64,000 bases of DNA from contig JAURWY010000016.1 of the NCBI GenBank assembly GCA_030654695.1, positions 1 to 64,000 on the forward strand, read 5' to 3'. This DNA is from Polaromonas sp. GTDB lineage: Bacteria; Pseudomonadota; Gammaproteobacteria; Burkholderiales; Burkholderiaceae_C. The position numbers and the translations under genes are program-made. How positions within the stretch are numbered: position 1 is the first letter of the stretch; each line of letters starts with the position of its first letter. Shown piece by piece: positions 34,841 to 45,376 of the stretch. The notes beneath the pieces were generated by a model, which did no database searches, was not told where the DNA came from, and was given only the letters and a program-made list of their open reading frames with translations.

Positions 34841-36086
34841 ACACATCACTACAGACAAGACCGACACACCAGCCACACCGCGCTTACCCTACGAAGGCTT
34901 GCGCGTCGTGGAGTTCACCCACATGGTGATGGGGCCGACCTGTGGCATGGTGCTGGCCGACCTCGGCGCCGAGGTCATCAAGGTCGAGCCGATTGGCCAC
35001 GGCCGCGAAGGCGATGCCACGCGCAAACTCATTGGCTCGGGGGCTGGATTTTTTCCGATGTTCAACCGCAACAAGAAAAGTCTGGCGCTGGATCTGCAAA
35101 CGCCTGAAGGCATGGAGGCCGTGCTCAAGCTGATCGCCACCGCCGACATCGTCAGCGAGAACTTCAAACCCGGCACCATGGCCAAGCTCGGCTTGGACTA
35201 CGCCAGCCTGAAGGCGCTGAATCCGCGCCTGATTTATGTCAGCCACAAAGGCTTTTTACCCGGCCCTTACGAGCACCGCACAGCGCTCGACGAAGTCGTG
35301 CAGATGATGGGCGGCCTGGCCTACATGACCGGCCGGCCCGGCGACCCGCTGCGCGCTGGCACCAGCGTCAACGACATCATGGGCGGCATGTTCGGCGCGA
35401 TAGGCGCCATGGCCGCCTTGGCGCAGCGCGATCATCCGCAACACGGCACCGGCGTTGGCCAGGAAATCCAAAGCGCGCTGTTTGAAAACAATGTGTTTTT
35501 AGTCGCCCAGCACATGATGCAATTTGCCGTCACAGGCCAGCCTGCTGCGCCTATGCCAGCGCGCATATCAGCTTGGGCGGTGTATGACGTCTTCAAGGTC
35601 AAAGATGGCGAGCAGATTTTTCTGGCGGTTGTCAGCGACAGCGCTTGGGCAATCTTTTGCGAGGTCTTCGGCTTGGCTGACCTGAAAGCCGACGAACGCC
35701 TGAAAACCAACAACGACCGCGTTCGCGCCAGAGACTGGATGATGCCGCTGCTGCGCGAACGGATGGCGGTCTACAGTGCGGCCGAGTTGTCTGCGATTTT
35801 CGAAAAACATGCGCTGCCTTTTGCACCCATCACGCGGCCAGAAGCACTGATGAAAGACCCGCATTTGCTCGCCACAGGTGGCCTCGCACCGATCACCTTG
35901 CCAGACGGCAGGCCGAGCAAAACCGTGTTGATGCCCTTCACGCTGGGCGGCCACCGGCCCGGCGTGCGGACTTCCGCGCCGCAGCTCGGTGAACACACGC
36001 ATACGCTGTTGTCCGAGCTGGGTTATGACGAGGCGGCGATTGCGGACATGACCGCGCGCGGAATCACAGGGCGTCACGCGGTGTGA
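34833..36086 (+). CDS. CaiB/BaiF family (type III) CoA transferase
   Basis: Cytoplasmic CoA transferase of 417 aa. Family hallmarks: LRVVEFTHMVMGPTCGMVLA at the N-terminus, GAEVIKVEPIGHGREGD, FNRNKKSLALDLQTPEG, and the catalytic Asp region TALDEVVQMMGGLAYMTGRP with the Asp in position. GTSVNDIMGGMFGAIGAMAA follows. It moves CoA onto a carboxylic acid, which the upstream lyase would then cleave: the two genes overlap by 8 bases and are surely coexpressed. Donor and acceptor are not readable from the sequence. Confidence 0.92.
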   Translation: MTEHITTDKTDTPATPRLPYEGLRVVEFTHMVMGPTCGMVLADLGAEVIKVEPIGHGREGDATRKLIGSGAGFFPMFNRNKKSLALDLQTPEGMEAVLKLIATADIVSENFKPGTMAKLGLDYASLKALNPRLIYVSHKGFLPGPYEHRTALDEVVQMMGGLAYMTGRPGDPLRAGTSVNDIMGGMFGAIGAMAALAQRDHPQHGTGVGQEIQSALFENNVFLVAQHMMQFAVTGQPAAPMPARISAWAVYDVFKVKDGEQIFLAVVSDSAWAIFCEVFGLADLKADERLKTNNDRVRARDWMMPLLRERMAVYSAAELSAIFEKHALPFAPITRPEALMKDPHLLATGGLAPITLPDGRPSKTVLMPFTLGGHRPGVRTSAPQLGEHTHTLLSELGYDEAAIADMTARGITGRHAV

Positions 36087-36106
36087 CACGCGACTGAGTT
36101 TGAAGC

Positions 36107-39013
36107 TTAGCCAAACACCGCCGCCCACAGCGCCTGAATCGCCGCACGTTCAACTTGCACTGAGGTAAGACTGACCTGTGTCGGCTCTTCGTTGAGCCTC
36201 GCTTGGTGCTGCACCCGGCGCAATTTTCGGTACGCGTCTGCCGCTTGAAAGCCAACACCGGACGGTAACAACCCAGCCCGCTCAGCACGTTGCAGCAAGG
36301 CAATGTTGCCGACGTTGTCTGCCAGTTCCGGGTGTTGGCCTGACTCAGCCAAGACCAAAAACTGCACGGCAAACTCAGCATCGACCATGCCGCCAACCGC
36401 ATGCTTGACGTCGAACTTCTCAGCTTCCTGCGACGCGTGCGCCAGCCCCGCCGGTTTGCGCTTCTGCGGATGCGCCAAACGGACTTTGTCACGCATGGCG
36501 ACAATCTCGGCGCGCAGTGCGGCAACATCGCGCGGAGCGCTGATGACAGCGTGCCGGACCGCGTCAAAGCGCTGGTGCAAAGCAGCGTCGCCCAACACAC
36601 ACCTGGCGCGTGTCATGGCTTGGTGTTCCCAGGTCCAGGCGGTGTTGCTGCCGCGTTGCTGCTGGTAATTGGCATACGCCGCAAAACTGATGACCAACAG
36701 ACCCGAGCCGCCATTTGGCCGCAACGCGGTATCGATCTCAAACAGGTCGCCTTCAGCGGTCTTCACCGTCAACCAATTGATGATTTTTCGTACCAAGGTG
36801 GCGTAGACCTCGCCAGCCTGCTCGTGGTCGTCTTCGTAGACGAAAACGATATCCAAGTCGCTACCGTAGCCGAGCTCTTTGCCGCCCAACTTGCCATACG
36901 CAATGACCGCGAATTGGGACTGCTCGCGGTGGCGGTATTTCAGCCGCTGCCAGCACCAGTCAGCGGTCAGGCTGAGCACAGCTTCTGCCAAGGCGCTGAG
37001 GTCGTCGGCCACCTGCTCCACAGTGAGCATGTCTTCCAGATCGCGCGCCAATGTGCGGAAAACCTCAGCATGGTGCGCACGCCGCAACAAGTTGAGACAG
37101 GCCTCGTCGTCGTCCTCGCCCGTCCGCTTGAGGGCGGCTAGACGCAGCTCAACCTCGGCGATGAAAGTGGCTGCATCGAAACGCTGGTGCAACATGTCGT
37201 CACTGGCCAATTCGTCGATCACGCTCGGGTGCTGCTGCAGGTAACGCGCCGTCCATTTGGCCGTGCCCAACAAGCGCAACAAGCGCTCGTGTACCGATGG
37301 GCGCTCGAGCAACATGGCGAGATAGCTTTCGCGCCGCAACAAGGGCTCGATCCAATCGACCAAACGCAAAGCAGCGTCTTCGCTGGCCTTGCCTTCGCTG
37401 AGCAAAACGGCCGTGCGCTGGAGCAAGCGAATCAGTCGGCCGCGGGACTCTTCGCGCAACGCCAACACGCGCGGATGGCTAGTCCACTCGACGATGCGCG
37501 CTCGAAAACGTTCTGGCCAGTCGGCGGCTTGCTGTTCGACCAGCTCACTGATCTCTTGCGGAGCGCTGGCGGTTTTGTTGCAGCCTTTGCATTCGGCATT
37601 GCCGCCCAGAAGCTTGTCAAACTCGCCAGCGACCAACTCACGGTGGGTGTCCAGTTCGACCAAAAACGCGCAGCAGTCGCGGTAGCCCAGCGTGTGGGCA
37701 ATCCAAGCTAGGTCGTCGTCGCGGGTCGGCAACACATGCGTCTGCTGGTCGTCTAGATACTGAATGCGGTGTTCGACGCGGCGCAAAAATTCATAAGCAC
37801 GGGCCAGCGCGTCGGCGGTTTCTTGCGGCATCAAGCCGGCGTTGGCGACGCGCTGCAACGCGTCCAGCGTGGGCCGTGTGCGCAGCTCGGGGAATTGCCC
37901 GCCGCGAACGACCTGCAGCAACTGCACGGTGAATTCGATTTCACGGATGCCGCCGCGCGACAACTTGACATCGTTGGCGCGTTCAGGGTGTCCGGCGCTT
38001 CGTCGCTGAGCCTGCTCGCGGATTTGGCGGTGCAAAATACGCAACGCATCAAAGACGTTGTAGTCAAGGTAGCGTCTGAAAACAAAGGGCAGCACCGAGC
38101 TGCGCAAGGCTTGGGCCGAGCCGTTACGACTGTTGTTGCTGCCGGTTTCGTGGCTGTTGCCCGTGACCCCGCCACTGAGGCTAGAGGATGGTGCGACGAC
38201 GCGGCTTTTGAGCCAGGCAAAGCGCTCCCACTCGCGGCCTTGAACTTGAAAATACTCTTCCAGCGCGTTGAGGGACACCGCCGCAGGGCCTGAGTTGCCG
38301 TTGGGTCGGAGGGCCAGATCGACCCGAAACACAAAACCATGCTCGGTGGTGTCACCAATCAGCGCATACATGGCCTTGACTTGGTGGGCAAAATACTCAT
38401 GGTTCGAAATGTGGCCGCGGCCGTCGGCACGGCCCGCCGTCTGGCCGTCGTGGTCATAGACATAAATCAGGTCGATGTCGCTAGAGACATTCAGCTCGCG
38501 CGCACCCAGTTTGCCCATGCCGATAACCCACATACTGGCACGGACGGCGGGATTGAGGGGGGACACATCGGTCACGGAATCGGTCACCAACTCAGGCGGC
38601 ACCAACGGCGCGCCATACAACGCGTCCAACTCCATCTGTGTCGCGCACATGGCGACATTGAGCGCCAATTCAGCCAAATCCGTCATCGCGCGGGTGACCA
38701 CGGCCAGTGGCGCTTGGGTCGGGCCGTCGCCTTCGCAGTCGAGCACCACCAAGCGTTCCATGACGATTTGGCGCAGCACCCGCAAGGCCGCGCCAGTGGT
38801 CAACCCTTGCGCCAGCAACGCCTCCAACACCATTTGCATGGCCGAACGCTCAGGCGGGCCAGCGGCCAAAAGGTGCAATTGATCGGCATAACGCCGCCGC
38901 AGGCGCTGGACGCAACGCGAGTACGCAGCACCTTTCGTCTCAAGGCCGGTGGTCAGAGGGGTTGCGTTGGGTTCAGACAAAGCGGTCAAATCAGCGTCAG
39001 GCGTTGAGAACAT
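36107..39013 (-). CDS. glnE: Bifunctional glutamine synthetase adenylyltransferase/deadenylylase
   Basis: Controls glutamine synthetase by adding or removing AMP, 968 aa. Two nucleotidyltransferase domains are present: N-terminal GMGKLGARELNVSSDIDLIY with VFRVDLALRPNGNSGP, and C-terminal AYGKLGGKELGYGSDLDIVF with FEIDTALRPNGGSGLL; each is followed by a GlnD-PII-uridylyltransferase-like helical domain. Both active-site DxD pairs are intact. The start ATG at 39013 (MFSTPDADLTAL) is used; the track's 39016 codon is TTG. It is divergent from yhdP (61 bases between starts) and convergent with the CoA transferase (20 bases). Confidence 0.96.
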   Translation of the reverse strand: MFSTPDADLTALSEPNATPLTTGLETKGAAYSRCVQRLRRRYADQLHLLAAGPPERSAMQMVLEALLAQGLTTGAALRVLRQIVMERLVVLDCEGDGPTQAPLAVVTRAMTDLAELALNVAMCATQMELDALYGAPLVPPELVTDSVTDVSPLNPAVRASMWVIGMGKLGARELNVSSDIDLIYVYDHDGQTAGRADGRGHISNHEYFAHQVKAMYALIGDTTEHGFVFRVDLALRPNGNSGPAAVSLNALEEYFQVQGREWERFAWLKSRVVAPSSSLSGGVTGNSHETGSNNSRNGSAQALRSSVLPFVFRRYLDYNVFDALRILHRQIREQAQRRSAGHPERANDVKLSRGGIREIEFTVQLLQVVRGGQFPELRTRPTLDALQRVANAGLMPQETADALARAYEFLRRVEHRIQYLDDQQTHVLPTRDDDLAWIAHTLGYRDCCAFLVELDTHRELVAGEFDKLLGGNAECKGCNKTASAPQEISELVEQQAADWPERFRARIVEWTSHPRVLALREESRGRLIRLLQRTAVLLSEGKASEDAALRLVDWIEPLLRRESYLAMLLERPSVHERLLRLLGTAKWTARYLQQHPSVIDELASDDMLHQRFDAATFIAEVELRLAALKRTGEDDDEACLNLLRRAHHAEVFRTLARDLEDMLTVEQVADDLSALAEAVLSLTADWCWQRLKYRHREQSQFAVIAYGKLGGKELGYGSDLDIVFVYEDDHEQAGEVYATLVRKIINWLTVKTAEGDLFEIDTALRPNGGSGLLVISFAAYANYQQQRGSNTAWTWEHQAMTRARCVLGDAALHQRFDAVRHAVISAPRDVAALRAEIVAMRDKVRLAHPQKRKPAGLAHASQEAEKFDVKHAVGGMVDAEFAVQFLVLAESGQHPELADNVGNIALLQRAERAGLLPSGVGFQAADAYRKLRRVQHQARLNEEPTQVSLTSVQVERAAIQALWAAVFG

Positions 39014-39074
39014 CAAAGTAAACAGTTTTCAGATTGAACCCGCGCCAGCCGCGACAGTCATAATTCCGAAGCCA

Positions 39075-42000
39075 ATGGATCCTGTAACGCCCCCCTCAAC
39101 CCTGCTGCCACCTCACCACGTTCGCCTGACAGCCCGCGTGTCGCGGGTACTGCTGTGGCTGCTCGTGGGATTCTGGCTGCTGGTAGGTCTCAGCTATGGA
39201 CTACTACAAATCTGGATTGTGCCGCGGATTGGCGACTTTCGCCCGCGCTTGGAAGTTGCGGCCAGCCTCGCGCTAGGGGTACCGGTTCGCATCGGCAACA
39301 TCAACGCCCATTCCGGCGGCTTGATCCCCTCTTTCGAACTCACCGAAGTCAGCTTGCTCGACCGCGAAGGTCGCACGGCGTTGCGCCTGCCCCGCGTGGT
39401 GGCCGCGTTGTCACCCCGTTCGCTGTGGAACCTGGGTTTGGAGCAGCTGGTGATTGACGGCGCCGAGCTCGATATTCGGCGCACAGCAGACGGTCAATTC
39501 CAAATAGCCGGCCTCGACCTGTCGGACACCGCGCGCGGCAACACAGCGTTTGCCGACTGGGCTTTTGAACAAACCGAGCTGGTCTTGCGTGGAGGTGTGT
39601 TGCGCTGGACTGACGAAACCCGTGATGCGCCGCCCCTGATACTGACCGACGTGGTTGCCATTTTGCGCAACCCTGGCAAGCGCCATCTGATGCGCATTGA
39701 TGCAACACCACCGACCTCGTGGGGTGAACGCTTCAGCGTGCGCGCCCAGCTGCGACAACCTTTGCTGTCGGGCAGCGGCTCCTCTTGGAAGACTTGGTCA
39801 GGCCAGCTGTACAGCGAATTCAGCCGCGCCGATGTGTCGCAGCTCAGGCAATACATCAGCCCAGATCAGTTCGGCATCGACGTCAACAGCGGCCAAGGTG
39901 CATTGCGCGTTTGGGCCGATCTCGCCGCCGGCCAGATCACCGGCGCGACGGTCGATGTCGCTCTGACGGACGTCAGCACACGCCTGGCCCGTGAACTGCA
40001 GCCGCTGACACTGGCATCAGTCGCCGGCCGCTTTGGAGGCCAACGGCGGGTCAACGGTTTTAGCCTACAGACCGAAGGCTTGTCCTTTGAAGCGGACGAT
40101 GGCTTGATCTGGCCGGGCGGTCATGTGTCGCTGACGCACACCGATGCCGAAGGCACCCAATCGGCCAAGACCGAGCTCAAAACTGACCAGCTGGACTTGG
40201 CCACAGTGGCCCGCATCGCCAAGCGTTTACCGCTGAACGCCACCACCCACACCTTGCTCGACAGCTTCGCGCCCAAAGGACGGGTCGAGCACCTCGAAGC
40301 CAGCTGGTTTGGCGAACTGTCGGCCCCGCTCACACTGGCGGCACGCGGCCGCGTGACGGGTCTCACGCTGGCGCCTGCAGCTGCTAGCGCCAGCAGACCG
40401 ACACGCCCGCTACCGGGACGACCCGGCATCGAGAATGCCACGGTGGACTTCAACCTGACGCAAGATGGCGGACAAGCGCAAGTCCAAATGGCGCAAGGGG
40501 CGCTCGAATTTCCAGGTGTTTTTGAGCAGCCGCGCGTGCTCTTGAACGCACTTTCTACTGATCTGCAATGGAAACACAGCGGCGCTCAAGTTGAGCTACA
40601 GCTGCGCAAACTGCGCTTTGCGAATGCCGACGCCGAAGGTCAGGCCGAAGTCCGCTGGACCAGCGCAGACAAAGCCCCGACAACCGCGGGTCAAGCGCTC
40701 ACGAGCCACCCTGGCATTTTGGACTTGCAAGGCAGCATCAGCCGCGGTGACGCCAGCCAAGTGCATCGCTACCTGCCGCTGGTGTTGGCCGAAACAGCGC
40801 GCCACTATGTGCGCGATGCGGTGCAGCAAGGTCGGCTCAGTGAGGTCAAATTCAAAGTCAAAGGCGACTTGTTGAAGCTGCCTTTTGCAAATCCGAAAAC
40901 CGGTGACTTTATGGTCACCGCCAAAGCCAACAACGTGCGCTACGCCTACGTGCCGCAGGTCCTGTCGGCGACGTCAAGCAACGCCACAGCCAAGCCTTGG
41001 CCGATGCTCGACGCCCTGCAAGGCGAGTTGATTTTCAACCGCCAAAGCCTCGAAGTGCGCGCCGCGCAAGGTCGCGTGGCGGGCCTTGACGGATTGCAAC
41101 TGACACGCGGCAGCGCCCGCGTTCCGAACTTGGCTGAACCCGTGGTGGAGGTCAACACCAACATCCAAGGTCTGCTCGCCCAAGGTCTGCAGTTTGTCAA
41201 CACATCGCCGGTGTCTGGCCTGCTCGGCGAAGCACTCAAGCAAAGCTCGGCCAACGGGTCAGCCGACTACACCATGCGGCTGTTGCTGCCCTTGTCGAAC
41301 CTCGACAAAAGCACGCTGCAGGGCACCCTCGTGCTGCCCGGCAATGACGTGCAGTTCGCCACCAACACCCCGGTACTGGGTCGCCTGAAGGGCACGCTCA
41401 CGTTCACCGAAAACAGCTTTCGCGTGAACCAAGCGCAAGCCCGCATGTTCGGCGGTGACATCCGCTTTGAGGGCGGCATGCAGGCTGGCGCAACGACGAC
41501 AAACACCGGCCGCAGCACGACTGTCGAAGCCGTCGAAGCGCCGATTTTATTTCGCGGCCAAGGCACGATTTCTGCGCAAGGCTTGCAGCAAGCACGCGAG
41601 TTGGGCCTGGTCGCCTCGCTGGCTGAGCATGCCAGTGGCAGCACCGCTTACAGCGCCAGCCTGGGATTTCGCCGCGGCAACGCCGAGCTCAGCGTCAGCA
41701 GCAGCTTGCAGGGCATGGCATTGAATTTGCCAGCGCCGATGCGCAAGCTCCCGGGCGTGACGCTACCGCTGCAGTTCGATCAGACGCTGCTGCGCGAATC
41801 ATTGGCACCGGGTAAAACTCTGCAAGACCAGTTGACACTGACGCTCGGCAAGTTGGCCAGTGTGCGCTATGTGCGCGACCTCAGCGGCACCGAGCCGCGG
41901 GTGCTGCGCGGCAGCATCGCGGTCGGACTGGAGGCCGGCGAATCGGCGGCCCAACCCGCGAATGAAGTGGCCGCCAATGTGAACTTTCTGCATGCTGACG

Positions 42001-43238
42001 TCGACGCTTGGCGCAGTATGCTCAGCGCGGCCAACACGGCCAACGCGCCCGTCAGCACAGCGGCGAAAAAGCCATCCAGCTATATGCCCACTGTGCTGGC
42101 ATTACGCGCCAATGAATTGACTTTCGAAGGCTACAAACTCAACAAAGTGGTGCTCGGCGCTTCACGCGTGGCGGCTCTCTGGCGCGCCAACATGGACGCC
42201 GACGAGCTCAGTGGTTACGCCGAATTCGGCCAACCCAGCGCAGCGCCGGGCAGTGCGGGTGACCGGCTTTATGCGCGACTCTCCCGGCTGCGACTCGGCG
42301 CCAGCACCGCACGGGAAGTGGAAACGCTGCTGGAGGGTCAACCGGCGGCTATTCCGGCCCTCGACATCGTTGTGGAAGACTTTGAGCTCAAGGGCAAAAG
42401 ACTCGGCCGCCTTGAGGTCGAAGCGGTGAACCGAAGCCTGCCGTCAGTGGCCCGTGACAGCGGCGTGCGCGAATGGCGGCTGAACAAACTCAATGTCACG
42501 TCGCCGGACGCGACTTTTTCTGCCAATGGCAACTGGGCCGCCGTGACACCCTCAGCCCAGAGCCGCCGAGTACACATGAATTTCAAGCTCGACATCCGCA
42601 ACTCGGGTGATCTCTTGAATCGCCTCAACATGGACGGCTTGGTGCGCGGCGGCAAAGGCAAACTCGAAGGTCAAGTCGGCTGGCAGGGTTCACCGCTGAG
42701 TCTGGACTACCCGAGCCTAGGCGGTCAGTTCAACGTCAACGTTGAAAGCGGGCAATTCCTCAAGGCCGAACCTGGCATAGCCAAGCTGCTGGGCGTGCTC
42801 AGTTTGCAATCATTGCCGCGCCGTCTGACGCTGGATTTTCGCGATGTTTTCTCGGAGGGCTTTGCCTTTGATTTTGTGCGCGGCGACGTCACCATCGCCC
42901 AAGGTCAGGCACGCACCAACAACCTGCAAATGAAGGGCTTGAGCGCGGCGGTGTTGATGGACGGTAGCGCCGACATCGCCCGTGAAACGCAAGACTTGCG
43001 GGTCGTGGTGATCCCGGAAGTCAACGCCGGAACGGCCTCGCTGATCGCCACCGCCATCAACCCAGCCATCGGCTTAGGCACATTTTTGGCACAGATGTTT
43101 TTTCGCCAGCCCCTGACCGAGGCGGCAACGCAAGAATTTCATATCGATGGGCCTTGGAGCGATCCGCGCATCACCCGCGTTGAACGCAAACCCCCTAGCG
43201 CCACACCCGGCAAAACTACGGGAGGCAGCCCACCGTGA
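39075..43238 (+). CDS. yhdP: YhdP family AsmA-like protein (TIGR02099)
   Basis: Very large envelope protein, about 1387 aa. A single N-terminal membrane anchor (VSRVLLWLLVGFWLLVGLSY) is followed by a long beta-rich AsmA-like/DUF3971 region predicted to form a periplasm-spanning groove; YhdP-type proteins help move phospholipids to the outer membrane. C-terminal markers are VNVESGQFLKAEPGIAKLLG, LSLQSLPRRLTLDFRDVFSE and PEVNAGTASLIATAINPAIG, typical of the family. The ATG at 39075 (MDPVTPPSTLL) is chosen; the track start at 38949 lies inside glnE. Its stop overlaps the GTG of a histidine kinase by 4 bases, unusual coupling of lipid transport and signalling genes. Confidence 0.92.
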   Translation: MDPVTPPSTLLPPHHVRLTARVSRVLLWLLVGFWLLVGLSYGLLQIWIVPRIGDFRPRLEVAASLALGVPVRIGNINAHSGGLIPSFELTEVSLLDREGRTALRLPRVVAALSPRSLWNLGLEQLVIDGAELDIRRTADGQFQIAGLDLSDTARGNTAFADWAFEQTELVLRGGVLRWTDETRDAPPLILTDVVAILRNPGKRHLMRIDATPPTSWGERFSVRAQLRQPLLSGSGSSWKTWSGQLYSEFSRADVSQLRQYISPDQFGIDVNSGQGALRVWADLAAGQITGATVDVALTDVSTRLARELQPLTLASVAGRFGGQRRVNGFSLQTEGLSFEADDGLIWPGGHVSLTHTDAEGTQSAKTELKTDQLDLATVARIAKRLPLNATTHTLLDSFAPKGRVEHLEASWFGELSAPLTLAARGRVTGLTLAPAAASASRPTRPLPGRPGIENATVDFNLTQDGGQAQVQMAQGALEFPGVFEQPRVLLNALSTDLQWKHSGAQVELQLRKLRFANADAEGQAEVRWTSADKAPTTAGQALTSHPGILDLQGSISRGDASQVHRYLPLVLAETARHYVRDAVQQGRLSEVKFKVKGDLLKLPFANPKTGDFMVTAKANNVRYAYVPQVLSATSSNATAKPWPMLDALQGELIFNRQSLEVRAAQGRVAGLDGLQLTRGSARVPNLAEPVVEVNTNIQGLLAQGLQFVNTSPVSGLLGEALKQSSANGSADYTMRLLLPLSNLDKSTLQGTLVLPGNDVQFATNTPVLGRLKGTLTFTENSFRVNQAQARMFGGDIRFEGGMQAGATTTNTGRSTTVEAVEAPILFRGQGTISAQGLQQARELGLVASLAEHASGSTAYSASLGFRRGNAELSVSSSLQGMALNLPAPMRKLPGVTLPLQFDQTLLRESLAPGKTLQDQLTLTLGKLASVRYVRDLSGTEPRVLRGSIAVGLEAGESAAQPANEVAANVNFLHADVDAWRSMLSAANTANAPVSTAAKKPSSYMPTVLALRANELTFEGYKLNKVVLGASRVAALWRANMDADELSGYAEFGQPSAAPGSAGDRLYARLSRLRLGASTAREVETLLEGQPAAIPALDIVVEDFELKGKRLGRLEVEAVNRSLPSVARDSGVREWRLNKLNVTSPDATFSANGNWAAVTPSAQSRRVHMNFKLDIRNSGDLLNRLNMDGLVRGGKGKLEGQVGWQGSPLSLDYPSLGGQFNVNVESGQFLKAEPGIAKLLGVLSLQSLPRRLTLDFRDVFSEGFAFDFVRGDVTIAQGQARTNNLQMKGLSAAVLMDGSADIARETQDLRVVVIPEVNAGTASLIATAINPAIGLGTFLAQMFFRQPLTEAATQEFHIDGPWSDPRITRVERKPPSATPGKTTGGSPP

Positions 43239-45376
43239 GCCTGCTGAAATTCAAACTCAGTCGCTCGGCCGCGGTGTTGGCACAAGCCGTCTGGGCCAAC
43301 CGCCACCTGTGGCGCTTGAAATGGAACCCCCGTTGGTCACTGTGGGTCATGCTGGTCGCGCTGCTGCTAAGCATGTTGAGCACGCTGATCTGGCTGGCTG
43401 GCCGCTATGAAGGCAGCCAGATTCAGACGCGCCTGGAACGCGACACCGCCGAGGTCGTGGACGATATTCTCACCGGCCTGAGACGTAACATCCAAGAGCT
43501 AGAGGCGCTGCAATCGAGTGAATCTCATGCTGAGCTCTGGCGCTTGCAAGTCAATGAGCTGCTGCGCCAACAACGCGAGATCATCCGCGTCGAATGGCGT
43601 GACACCTCGCTCGGCTTGATACAAGCGGAGAACACACCCTTCCGGCCTTTTGTGTTCAATCGCGTGAGCCGAGCCAGTTCGGCGCACAACACAGCGCAAG
43701 CTTGCGCAACGGCGGTACGCCTGAGCGCAGCAGCCTATTCCGGCAGCTACTTCATGCCGCAAAAAGACGGCCTCGGCATGGAACTGCTCGACCTCTGTAT
43801 TCCACTGATCGAGGAAGGTCAGCTGACCGGCTACACCGTGGCCACCTATTCGCTGCAAGAAATCTTGACCGAGCTGGTGAACAAGCAGCTGTCGCGCGGA
43901 CAAGGGCTGTCATTCACTGAGTCGGACGGCACGCGGCTGGCGATTGCTGGCACACCCACCCGGGGCAACCGAATTTACAGCGCGCAACAGCTGCTGGATC
44001 TGCCCGGCAACACACTGATCTTGCGCATGGACAGTTGGCGCGGCACGCCCGATTTTTTCCCGAACGTGCTGACGGCGCTGGTCAGTGCCATGGCCATCGC
44101 GCTGGTGGCCGTGCTGCTCCTGCTGGGCCGCGACATGCGCCGACGCCTGAAAGCCGAGAACGACTTGGCCGAAGCGCTGGCGTTCAGAAAAGCGATGGAG
44201 GACTCCCTCGTCACCGGCTTGCGCGCACGTGACCTGCAAGGCCGCATCACCTATGTGAACCCGGCCTTTTGTGAAATGGTTGGCGTGGACGCTAAAGAAT
44301 TGCTCAACCACAGCTTGCCCAACCCTTATTGGCCGCCCGAACTTGCCGGCGCCTACGAAGACCGACAAGCGATTCGGCTGGCCAGTGCCAACTTGCCGCG
44401 CGGCGGTCATGAATCCATCTTTATGCGGCCCGATGGCACGCGCTTTCCGGTGCTCATCATCGAAGCACCGCTGATCAATGCCACCGGCAAACACACCGGC
44501 TGGATGAGCGCCATCCTCGACATCAGTGAGCAGCGCCGGGTCGAAGAAGTCTCGCGCACCAGCCAAGACCGGCTGCAAGCCACTGCCCGGCTGGCGATGG
44601 TTGGCGAGATGGCCTCGCTGCTCAGTCACGAGCTGAATCAACCGCTGGCCGCTATCTCTAGTTATGCCACCGGCTCGCTGAACTTGCTCGGGGACGCACG
44701 CGGCACCGAGGCCACGCTGGGTACCGATCTGCGGCTGGCGTTCAAGCGCATCAGCGAGCAAGCCGAGCGCGCTGGCAAAGTCATCAAAAGCGTGCACGAC
44801 TTTGTGCGCCGACGGGACCAAGTGCGCGAACGTGTGTCGCCCCGCTCACTGCTCGACGCCATCATGCCACTGGTCAGTCTGCAGGCCCGAAAACTGTCCG
44901 TGCGCTTGATGATCGACATCGACCCGGCCTGTCACGTTGTGCTCTGTGACCGCACCATGGTCGAGCAAGTGCTGCTGAACATGGCCCGCAACGGCATGCA
45001 GGCGATGCAAGCTGAGTCCAAAAAAACACACGCCCATGAACGTGTGTTGACGCTGCGCGTGAAACCCGCAGCCGCCAGCGAAGCCAATCGCTGGGTCGAA
45101 TTTTCGGTGATAGATCAAGGCGTCGGTATTTCTGCGGAAGTCGCCGAAAAACTCTTCACGCCATTCTTCACGACCCGCGCCGAAGGCATGGGCCTAGGCT
45201 TGAGTCTGTGCCGCACGGTGATTGAACAGCACGGTGGCTACCTGGGCCACGAACCCGCTAAACCACGCGGTACGATTTTCAAATTCACCCTGCCCTCCGG
45301 CCCGATACCGGGCTGCCCGGCGCCGTCGATCACAGCGTTCCAAACCACCCCAGATGCCAGCGAGTTCTTGACATGA
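43235..45376 (+). CDS. PAS-domain sensor histidine kinase
   Basis: Membrane sensor kinase, 713 aa. TM1 at about residues 35-55 (WSLWVMLVALLLSMLSTLIW), an extracytoplasmic region of roughly 210 residues, TM2 near residue 275-295 (SAMAIALVAVLLLLGRDM), a PAS domain (GRITYVNPAFCEMVGVDAKE), the HisKA phosphoacceptor in SLLSHELNQPLAAISS near residue 465, and the ATPase domain with IDQGVGISAEVAEKLFTPFF and GMGLGLSLCRTVIEQHGG. The order matches DctS-like sensors of organic acids. The start is GTG at 43235, overlapping the yhdP stop (GTGA), and the stop overlaps the response regulator ATG (ATGA), so three genes are coupled. The ligand is unknown. Confidence 0.93.
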   Translation: MSLLKFKLSRSAAVLAQAVWANRHLWRLKWNPRWSLWVMLVALLLSMLSTLIWLAGRYEGSQIQTRLERDTAEVVDDILTGLRRNIQELEALQSSESHAELWRLQVNELLRQQREIIRVEWRDTSLGLIQAENTPFRPFVFNRVSRASSAHNTAQACATAVRLSAAAYSGSYFMPQKDGLGMELLDLCIPLIEEGQLTGYTVATYSLQEILTELVNKQLSRGQGLSFTESDGTRLAIAGTPTRGNRIYSAQQLLDLPGNTLILRMDSWRGTPDFFPNVLTALVSAMAIALVAVLLLLGRDMRRRLKAENDLAEALAFRKAMEDSLVTGLRARDLQGRITYVNPAFCEMVGVDAKELLNHSLPNPYWPPELAGAYEDRQAIRLASANLPRGGHESIFMRPDGTRFPVLIIEAPLINATGKHTGWMSAILDISEQRRVEEVSRTSQDRLQATARLAMVGEMASLLSHELNQPLAAISSYATGSLNLLGDARGTEATLGTDLRLAFKRISEQAERAGKVIKSVHDFVRRRDQVRERVSPRSLLDAIMPLVSLQARKLSVRLMIDIDPACHVVLCDRTMVEQVLLNMARNGMQAMQAESKKTHAHERVLTLRVKPAAASEANRWVEFSVIDQGVGISAEVAEKLFTPFFTTRAEGMGLGLSLCRTVIEQHGGYLGHEPAKPRGTIFKFTLPSGPIPGCPAPSITAFQTTPDASEFLT

